Positions 1 to 4,212 of a stretch of DNA of 9,753 nucleotides are shown one piece after another. A program made the position numbers and the translations under genes. Numbering within the stretch: position 1 is the stretch's first letter; every line of letters starts with the position of its first letter. A model generated the notes under the pieces. It had not been told where the DNA came from and did not search any database. It was given only the letters and a program-made list of their open reading frames with translations. Source of the stretch: an uncultured Collinsella sp. (GTDB lineage: Bacteria > Actinomycetota > Coriobacteriia > Coriobacteriales > Coriobacteriaceae); NCBI GenBank assembly GCA_902470265.1, contig CABRFW010000048.1:1-9753 (forward strand), written 5' to 3'.

Positions 1-49
1 CGCACAGCGAAATAGGGGGTATCCCCGAAGGCTGCCCGGCTCGCCGGGA

Positions 50-76
50 CGGGGGCTATGTCTATTCCGCGCCCTC
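50..76 (-). repeat. right-end copy of an imperfect direct repeat in the IS
   Basis: On the minus strand this reads GAGGGC, a 14-base middle, then GCCCCCG. It spans the last codons and TAG stop of the transposase. The copy at 1267-1294 has the same flanks around a 15-base middle, and the middles are alike (AATAGACATA here, AAAAGATAGGA there). Both copies have the same orientation relative to the transposase. Confidence 0.45.
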
Positions 77-1183
77 CCGGCACATCATGCCGAGGGCCCA
101 GAGCCACCTCACGAGCTCGGCCGCGGTGGCCGCGTTGGCCTTCGCCGCGGGCATGCCGCGGGCGAGCATCTCCTCGCGCCGCCGCAGGAGCCGCTCGGAC
201 CCCTTCCTCCCGTGCATCCTTATCTCGAGGGGCACGCCCGTGTCCCTCGGCATGAGCTTCGGCTGGTGCCGTGCCGCGGCGTAGCACCATGAGCCCTCAA
301 CGGCCAGCTTCCTCACGAGCGCGTTGCCCGCGCCGCTGATGCCTCCGAGCCGCACGGAGTCGCCACTCGACCTCTGACTCGGCGCGAGGCCGAAATAGGC
401 CGTGACCTGCCTTCCGGAACGGAACCTCGTGAAGTCGCCGACCTCGGCCGAGAAGGCTGCGGCCAGCGCGAAGGCGCAGCCCTTGATCGACTGGAGGGCG
501 GCCACCTCCGCGGCGATCGGGCTGGCATCCACGGCGGCCCTGTACTCGGAGAGCAGGTCCGCCCGGGCCTCCGCCGCGGCCTCGACCTCGTTCCTCAGGG
601 CGGCGAGCGTCCGAACCCCGCCATCGTCCTCCGGCCTGACCTTGTCGAGCCACCTCAGGAAGTCGTAGGTCCAGTACTTCCTCGGGTTGCCGGCGGGCGT
701 GGTGCCGCCGTAGACGAACCCCCGCTTTGCGAGGAAGGCGAGCAGCCGCTGCTTGGCGGTCGCCAGGCGCGCGGTCGCCCCGTCGTAGGCGCCGGCGAGG
801 TCCCTGATGCCTTCGACCTCGGGGGAGGGGACCCATACGGGGGAGATGTCGTGGGCGAGTATCGCCTTGGCCATCCTGGCGGCGTCGTTCCTGTCGTTCT
901 TGGAGGCCGAGTCGGCGGCCGACCTGGGGATCTTCGAGACCGCGGCGACGACGCACTCGACGCCGAGCCCGGCGAGCTCCCTTTGCGGGGCGAAGCCGAG
1001 GTAGCCGCTCTCGTAGGCCGCGAGCGACGGCCCGGGGAACCCATCCATCCACCCGGCGATCTCGCCCCAGGGGTTGCCGGGGAACCTCCTCGTCACGGCC
1101 TCGCCGGTGTCCGCGTCGAGGGCGCAGACGGTGGTCGACCTCAGGTGGACGTCCATCCCGAACGCGGTAGAATACTTTGGCAT
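62..1183 (-). CDS. IS110-family DEDD transposase (RNA-guided recombinase type)
   Basis: The gene encodes 373 residues, within the usual 300-400 for IS110 enzymes, and looks intact. The N-terminal RuvC-like DEDD domain shows its acidic residues in order: D11 in GMDVH, E58 in AYESG, and D97 and D100 in SKNDRND. A helical, partly coiled linker (about 120-225) leads to the C-terminal Transposase_20-type region, which has the SIKGCAFALAAAFSAEVGDF and GLAPSQRSSG motifs (about 231-274) followed by GGISGAGNALVRK. In this family a serine in the C-terminal domain works with the DEDD metal site. S269, S272, S273 and S298 are candidates here and I cannot choose between them. The ATG is preceded five bases upstream by GGGAGG (1189-1194). 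That site can pair with CTCCC next to the start codon, so translation may be damped. Family enzymes act on a circular intermediate guided by a bridge RNA from the element's noncoding end. Confidence 0.95.
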   Translation of the reverse strand: MPKYSTAFGMDVHLRSTTVCALDADTGEAVTRRFPGNPWGEIAGWMDGFPGPSLAAYESGYLGFAPQRELAGLGVECVVAAVSKIPRSAADSASKNDRNDAARMAKAILAHDISPVWVPSPEVEGIRDLAGAYDGATARLATAKQRLLAFLAKRGFVYGGTTPAGNPRKYWTYDFLRWLDKVRPEDDGGVRTLAALRNEVEAAAEARADLLSEYRAAVDASPIAAEVAALQSIKGCAFALAAAFSAEVGDFTRFRSGRQVTAYFGLAPSQRSSGDSVRLGGISGAGNALVRKLAVEGSWCYAAARHQPKLMPRDTGVPLEIRMHGRKGSERLLRRREEMLARGMPAAKANAATAAELVRWLWALGMMCREGAE

Positions 1184-1189
1184 GGGAGC

Positions 1190-1350
1190 CTCCCAACCTC
1201 GTTGCGGCGCGGCTGCGCCTATGGCACTTCAACATCATTGTCGCAGCCCCGACCCGCGGTCACGAGCGGGGGCTCCTATCTTTTTAGTGCCCTCGGATTG
1301 GGTCATAGTGTCTGTCCGTCCTCCACCTGCGGCGTTGACTTGGTTGACAC
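1190..1350 (-). ncRNA. candidate IS110 bridge RNA in the transposase leader
   Basis: Read on the minus strand, this stretch forms two successive stem-loop modules just before the transposase start. The first is closed by GUGUC (1350-1346) pairing with GACAC (1312-1308). The second is closed by GGCACU (1291-1286) pairing with AGUGCC (1228-1223). It contains an inner stem AGCCCC/GGGGCU (1274-1269 with 1250-1245), which leaves an internal loop with an A-rich 5' strand (1285-1275) and a GCGACAAUGAUG-containing 3' strand (1244-1229). Next comes a GGCGC-AGCC-GCGCC hairpin. Bridge RNAs of IS110 elements have just such target and donor loops, with guide segments on the two sides of an internal loop. 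The position and architecture fit. The exact ends and the guide assignments are inference. Confidence 0.4.
1267..1294 (-). repeat. left-end copy of an imperfect direct repeat in the IS
   Basis: This is the partner of 50-76: GAGGGC, a 15-base A-rich middle, then GCCCCCG on the minus strand. It forms the 5' side of the second stem-loop module of the candidate bridge RNA, including the A-rich strand of the internal loop and the start of the inner stem. Confidence 0.45.
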
Positions 1351-1386
1351 TTAGAACATCGATGTAGTCATTGGGGACGTTCTTAA

Positions 1387-1439
1387 ACGACTGCCCAACG
1401 GCTGTTGAGCACATGGCTCGCATGACAGTCGTCTCTTTT
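1387..1439 (+). terminator. terminator-like hairpin upstream of thrE
   Basis: A perfect 7-base inverted repeat, ACGACTG (1387-1393) and CAGTCGT (1426-1432), encloses a smaller GAGC/GCTC hairpin (1407-1410 with 1416-1419). It is followed by CTCTTTTATG with a short T run. It may end transcription of a gene now separated from thrE by the IS, or act in the thrE leader. The outer stem is short and its loop is long, so confidence is modest. Confidence 0.35.
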
Positions 1440-1463
1440 ATGTTTCCTTTAGCCGTCGCTGTC

Positions 1464-1469
1464 TAGGAT
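1464..1469 (+). promoter_or_regulatory. possible -10 element of thrE
   Basis: TAGGAT matches four of six bases of the TATAAT consensus and would give a leader of about 25 bases before the ATG at 1501. No good -35 lies 16-18 bases upstream (TGTTTC at 1441-1446). It would read away from the IS, so the insertion would not have removed the core promoter. Confidence 0.25.
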
Positions 1470-1500
1470 GGGGGTTAGTCGATAGGAAGGGAGCACCGGG

Positions 1501-3069
1501 ATGGACGACGCGAGCGAGCGCGCAATCGAAGAGGACATGCTCGATCAGTTCAACTACTTTGATGATGAGGACGAGGAGCTGATCGACCGTCGCGAGCCAG
1601 CGCCGCTTGATTCCTTTGATCTGGTCGATGAAGAGACTGATGAGGTTGAGGACGAATCAACGGAGCCCCCACAGTCTTCGCGCCTTGACTCGCTGCTTTC
1701 GAGAGCCCCCATGCACCACGGCGTTCGTGCCGGCGCGCTCCATATGAAAACTGACTGGCACCAGATCGTGACGGCAGGCGATGAGCTTGCCGTCGATGCG
1801 CCGCTCACCGATAAATCATCCATCATCTGCCGCACCGGCATGCTTATGCTGGCAAGCGGAACGGGTGCCTGGCGCGTGCGCGATACCATGAATCGTGTTG
1901 CCGCCGTACTCGGTGTCACCATCCACGTTGACTTAAGTCTTCTGTCGTTTGAGTGCACCTGCATCGAAGATGGCCACTGCTTTAACGAGGTTGTCAGCCT
2001 GCCCACAACGGGAGTCAATACCCATCGCATTTGGATGATGGAGAGCTTCTTAAAGGAAATCGAGACGTATGGGCGCCGGTTTACCGTGCACGAATACCAC
2101 GAGATGCTCAAGACCGTTGAGAGTTCAAAACCCGATTACTCTCCCTGGCAACAGGGCCTTGCGGCAGCTTGTGCTTGCGGCGCCTTCGTCTTTTTGCTCG
2201 GCGGCGGCCCTATCGAGATGGCCTGCGCGTTTGTGGGCGCGGGTGTCGGCAACTTTGCCCGCTCCCATATTCTCAAGCAAGGCCTTGGTCAGTTCAGCGC
2301 GCTGACGACCGGCGTTGCGCTCGCTTGCGTTTCGTATCTGCTGGCATTGCTCGGCCTTGGCCAGGTCATACCGGGGGCAATGTCGCACCAAGAAGGCTAT
2401 ATCGGCGCCATGCTCTTTGTGATTCCCGGCTTTCCGCTCATTACGGCGGGCCTCGACATCGCCAAGCTCGACATGCGAAGCGGTATCGAGCGCCTTTCAT
2501 ATGCCGTATCGATTATTGTGATGGCGACCCTCGTAGGTTGGATGGTTGCCGAGTGTGTTGGCCTAGCGCCGGACGACTTTGCCCCACTGGGCCTTTCGCC
2601 GCTTGCCCTTACGCTCCTGCGCGTGGTGATGAGCTTCGTTGGCGTATTCGGCTTCTCGGTGATGTTCAACAGCCCGGTAAAGATGGCCGCGGCAGCTGGG
2701 CTGATCGGCGCCGTGTCCAATACCCTGCGTCTGACCCTTGTCGATGCGCCGACGATGATTCCCTTCCTGGGCCTCAGCACGGGAATGCCTCCCGAGGCAG
2801 CAGCGTTTATCGGCGCGCTGGTATCGGGGCTGCTCGCAAGCTTGGCTGAAGTCAAGCTCACCTACCCGCGCATCGCCCTCACGGTGCCTTCGATTGTCAT
2901 TATGGTGCCGGGCCTGTATCTGTATCGCTCGATGTACTACATGTGCACCTTCGATACGGTCAATATGCTCGGTTGGTTTGTGCGTGCAGTGCTCATCGTG
3001 GCGTTTTTGCCCGTTGGTCTGGGTGTGGCACGTACACTCACCGACCCTCGCTGGCGCCACACCAGCTAA
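1501..3069 (+). CDS. thrE: ThrE-family threonine/serine exporter
   Basis: A 522-residue inner-membrane protein of the ThrE family, which exports threonine and serine by ion-coupled transport in the characterised corynebacterial member. Both family domains sit in one chain. A soluble N-terminal part (about 100-210, Pfam ThrE/DUF1212) has a GAWRVRDTMNRVA motif at 122-134. About ten predicted membrane segments follow (about 216-235, 237-254, 267-287, 298-320, 331-354, 366-388, 392-410, 433-451, 457-480 and 489-511). The conserved PGFPLITAGLD (309-319) and PSIVIMVPGLYLYR (463-476) motifs lie in the second and ninth-segment regions. The N-terminus is unusual: 26 of the first 57 residues are Asp or Glu and are likely disordered. 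The start is supported by AGGAAGGGAG (1483-1492), about eight bases before the ATG. It stands alone, with hairpins on both sides. Substrate range is inferred from the family only. Confidence 0.9.
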   Translation: MDDASERAIEEDMLDQFNYFDDEDEELIDRREPAPLDSFDLVDEETDEVEDESTEPPQSSRLDSLLSRAPMHHGVRAGALHMKTDWHQIVTAGDELAVDAPLTDKSSIICRTGMLMLASGTGAWRVRDTMNRVAAVLGVTIHVDLSLLSFECTCIEDGHCFNEVVSLPTTGVNTHRIWMMESFLKEIETYGRRFTVHEYHEMLKTVESSKPDYSPWQQGLAAACACGAFVFLLGGGPIEMACAFVGAGVGNFARSHILKQGLGQFSALTTGVALACVSYLLALLGLGQVIPGAMSHQEGYIGAMLFVIPGFPLITAGLDIAKLDMRSGIERLSYAVSIIVMATLVGWMVAECVGLAPDDFAPLGLSPLALTLLRVVMSFVGVFGFSVMFNSPVKMAAAAGLIGAVSNTLRLTLVDAPTMIPFLGLSTGMPPEAAAFIGALVSGLLASLAEVKLTYPRIALTVPSIVIMVPGLYLYRSMYYMCTFDTVNMLGWFVRAVLIVAFLPVGLGVARTLTDPRWRHTS

Positions 3070-3102
3070 TTGGTGCAAGGAGGACAGGTCACTTTGCACC
3101 AA
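3070..3102. repeat. 9-bp-arm hairpin directly after the thrE stop
   Basis: TTGGTGCAA (3070-3078) and TTGCACCAA (3094-3102) form a perfect 9-base inverted repeat around a 15-base loop containing GGAGGACAGG. It begins on the base after the TAA and has no T tract, so it is not a typical intrinsic terminator. It sits three bases before a larger palindrome, which suggests a compound intergenic repeat. Confidence 0.6.
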
Positions 3103-3105
3103 ATG

Positions 3106-3172
3106 AGTTGCGGTGAAATAGGGACTGAATTGCTGCTTAAAGGGTCAAAACAGTCCGTATTCCACCGCAACT
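3106..3172. repeat. 22-base near-perfect inverted repeat (REP/MITE-like)
   Basis: The left arm (3106-3127) begins AGTTGCGGTG and ends GGACTG. The right arm (3151-3172) begins CAGTCC and ends CACCGCAACT. They pair over 22 positions with two mismatches, around a 23-base AT-richer loop. There is no T tract and no ORF. The form resembles a REP-type or miniature mobile repeat, but copy number in the genome cannot be judged from one window. Confidence 0.6.
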
Positions 3173-3210
3173 TATGGGGTCGGGGGATTATCGGTGCCCT
3201 GCATCTTCAT

Positions 3211-3240
3211 AAACTCAACGCTTACGAAGCGCGGGGTTTT
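3211..3240 (+). terminator. weak hairpin with T4, possible thrE terminator
   Basis: CGCTT (3219-3223) pairs with AAGCG (3227-3231) over a three-base loop. The flanks AAACTC (3211-3216) and GGGTTT can add six more pairs, one of them G-U, across a small internal mismatch. The run of four T at the 3' side partly belongs to the stem. It may be the end of the thrE transcript; the stronger terminator at 3289-3338 is the alternative. Confidence 0.3.
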
Positions 3241-3288
3241 CGTGCTAGGCTGGTTCCACCACATAAGTAGTCGCAGACGCACGTATCA

Positions 3289-3338
3289 CGGGCGGGCGAG
3301 ATGAAGTCCCAACAGCTCCATCTTGCCCGCCCGTTTTT
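3289..3338 (+). terminator. strong intrinsic terminator between thrE and the DUF2798 gene
   Basis: CGGGCGGGC (3289-3297) pairs with GCCCGCCCG (3325-3333). The stem continues through a G-U pair into AGATG/CATCT (3299-3303 with 3319-3323), giving about 15 base pairs with a 15-base loop. TTTTT (3334-3338) follows at once. It reads only on the plus strand. The next start codon is 44 bases beyond the T tract, so it either ends thrE readthrough or works as an attenuator in the leader of the next gene. Confidence 0.85.
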
Positions 3339-3382
3339 GTTGCGTGGCGCCGCGGTACAACACAGAGAGGAATCTGCCCTTT

Positions 3383-3931
3383 ATGCCTATCAACAAACGA
3401 GAGAGCCTGCTGTTCACCTTTATCATGTGCTTTTGCATGGTGCTCTGGATGAGCATCTACAACGTTGCCCTGCAGCACGGGGCCATCAACGGCGAGGTCG
3501 TTGCCGCTGCGTGGCTCGGCTTCCCCGTTGCCTACATTTTTGCCATGTGCTGCGACTGGTTCGTCGCCAGCCCGCTCGCCAAGGGTTTCGCCTTTAAGTA
3601 CTTGGTCACGCCGGGCAAGAGCTCGCCACTTGCCATGACGCTCGCCGTCAGCTCCTGCATGGTCGTTCCCATGGTCATCATCATGTCGCTGTACGGTGCC
3701 TGCGAGGGTCTGACGCACATGCCCGGCGGCATCCTTGCGAACCTGTATTCCGTGCCCGCGATCTGGATGATCAACATCCCGCATAATTTTGTGATGGCGC
3801 TGCCGTGGAACCTTTTGGTAGCCGGTCCGATTTCCCACTTCGTCTTCCGTCGCGCCTTCCCTGTGGGGACGGTTTTCGAGGAGGAGCATGCCGAGCTCTT
3901 GGAGCAGGCTATGGCTCCTGAGTGCGAGTAG
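3383..3931 (+). CDS. DUF2798 family small membrane protein
   Basis: A 182-residue hydrophobic protein of unknown function built from two copies of the DUF2798 unit. The first (about 4-75) contains LLFTFIMCFCMVLWMSIYN and a Cys-Cys-Asp-Trp segment. The second (about 83-158) contains LAMTLAVSSCMVVPMVIIM and ends IPHNFVMALPWNLLVAGP. Four membrane helices are predicted, at about 8-29, 38-62, 84-105 and 126-152, with a short acidic tail. The paired helices and internal similarity are typical of the family. The ATG at 3383 is preferred over upstream in-frame starts, which lie inside the terminator hairpin; GAGAGG (3365-3370) lies 12 bases before it, rather far. It is monocistronic, with terminators on both sides. 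A possible -10, TACAAC (3356-3361), would give a very short leader. No substrate can be named. Confidence 0.85.
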   Translation: MPINKRESLLFTFIMCFCMVLWMSIYNVALQHGAINGEVVAAAWLGFPVAYIFAMCCDWFVASPLAKGFAFKYLVTPGKSSPLAMTLAVSSCMVVPMVIIMSLYGACEGLTHMPGGILANLYSVPAIWMINIPHNFVMALPWNLLVAGPISHFVFRRAFPVGTVFEEEHAELLEQAMAPECE

Positions 3932-3933
3932 CT

Positions 3934-3985
3934 CGCTTAGGGATCTGCTGAGCGCGGGCGACTTGCTTGGTTGGAGCCCTAAGCG
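3934..3985 (+). other. 9-bp-arm hairpin in the 3' region of the DUF2798 gene
   Basis: CGCTTAGGG (3934-3942) and CCCTAAGCG (3977-3985) are perfect complements separated by 34 bases, starting three bases after the stop codon. No T tract follows. The rest of 3986-4097 holds no gene I can support, only GC-rich, partly repetitive sequence (CGCGGGCG occurs twice). The stretch may be a structured 3' untranslated region running to the terminator at 4098-4130, or an unrecognised small RNA. Confidence 0.45.
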
Positions 3986-4076
3986 TGGATAGCTCTCTCG
4001 GCGACATCGCGGGCGTGAGCGGTGCGCATGACCGGAGGGCCCGTGCTGCTCCGTTGCCCGACGTGCTAGCGCGCAG

Positions 4077-4088
4077 AACAATCTGTTG
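4077..4088. promoter_or_regulatory. possible degenerate second operator half-copy
   Basis: AACAATCTGTTG matches 11 of 12 bases of the core of the perfect palindrome (AACAGTCTGTTG at 4148-4159), 71 bases upstream. The flanks differ, so its outer arms are not symmetric. It may be an auxiliary site for the same TetR protein or chance. Confidence 0.3.
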
Positions 4089-4097
4089 GTGCATTCG

Positions 4098-4130
4098 GCG
4101 GCTGCTGAAGCGTTTCGGCAGCCGCTTTTT
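4098..4130 (+). terminator. intrinsic terminator before the activase operon
   Basis: GCGGCTGCTGAA (4098-4109) pairs over 12 positions (one G-U) with TTCGGCAGCCGC (4114-4125) across a four-base GCGT loop, followed by TTTTT (4126-4130). It insulates the activase operon from DUF2798-side transcription and lies only 12 bases before the operator palindrome. Confidence 0.9.
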
Positions 4131-4142
4131 ATACGGAGTTTA

Positions 4143-4163
4143 AATACAACAGTCTGTTGTATT
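4143..4163. promoter_or_regulatory. 21-bp perfect palindrome, likely TetR operator
   Basis: AATACAACAG (4143-4152), a single central T, and CTGTTGTATT (4154-4163) form a perfect dyad, 60 bases from its centre to the activase start codon. It has no terminator features and is AT-rich in its outer arms. Length, symmetry and position match operators of TetR-family repressors, and such a regulator is encoded as the second gene of the downstream operon. It overlaps the expected -35 zone if TATATC (4175-4180) is the -10, so binding would block the promoter. That this TetR is the ligand of the site is inference. Confidence 0.75.
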
Positions 4164-4174
4164 ACGTAGAGTGG

Positions 4175-4180
4175 TATATC
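4175..4180 (+). promoter_or_regulatory. possible -10 element of the activase-tetR operon
   Basis: TATATC lies just downstream of the palindrome, within GTGGTATATCTC. It would start transcription near 4187, giving a leader of about 26 bases. The matching -35 would fall inside the right arm of the palindrome (4152-4157), which is not a consensus sequence, so the promoter may be weak or activator-dependent. An alternative -10, TATTAC (4160-4165), would lie within the palindrome itself. Confidence 0.4.
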
Positions 4181-4212
4181 TCTAGCAGGAAAAATGCGAG
4201 AGACGGAGCATT

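Larger units (their letters stand above)
1..1350 (-). mobile_element. IS110-family insertion sequence (ends not resolved)
   Basis: The element is defined by a complete IS110-type transposase on the minus strand with about 165 bases of structured, gene-free DNA upstream of it (about 1184-1350) and at least 61 bases downstream. A long 5' noncoding end holding a bridge RNA and a short 3' end is the known layout of the IS110 subgroup. The IS1111 subgroup instead carries its RNA downstream and has terminal inverted repeats; with only 61 downstream bases visible it is not fully excluded. I see no clear terminal inverted repeats or target duplication, as expected for IS110, so both boundaries are estimates. 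The left end could lie anywhere from about 1295 to 1380, and the right end between 1 and about 60, or outside the window. The transposase is visibly more GC-rich than thrE, consistent with separate origin. Confidence 0.55.

Noticed and set aside
15..48. small hairpins GGGGTATCCCC (16-26) and CCCGGC-TC-GCCGGG (35-48) downstream of the transposase
   Set aside because: They could end the transposase transcript or be part of the IS right end, but they lack a T tract in the minus direction and are short, so I do not call a terminator.
297..1238. 313-codon minus-strand frame overlapping the transposase
   Set aside because: It is extremely arginine-rich and out of frame with the well-conserved DEDD transposase, so it is a shadow frame.
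1235..1423. 62-codon minus-strand frame upstream of the transposase
   Set aside because: It covers the structured IS leader and a terminator-like hairpin, resembles no protein, and is better explained as noncoding DNA.
3174..3288. possible riboswitch upstream of the DUF2798 gene
   Set aside because: A terminator follows, but I cannot match the sequence to the conserved core of any riboswitch class I know. Only weak generic pairings are visible.
3245..4081. 278-codon minus-strand frame across the DUF2798 gene
   Set aside because: It runs through a strong terminator and hairpin region, its composition is His/Arg-rich low complexity, and it lies opposite a convincing membrane protein.
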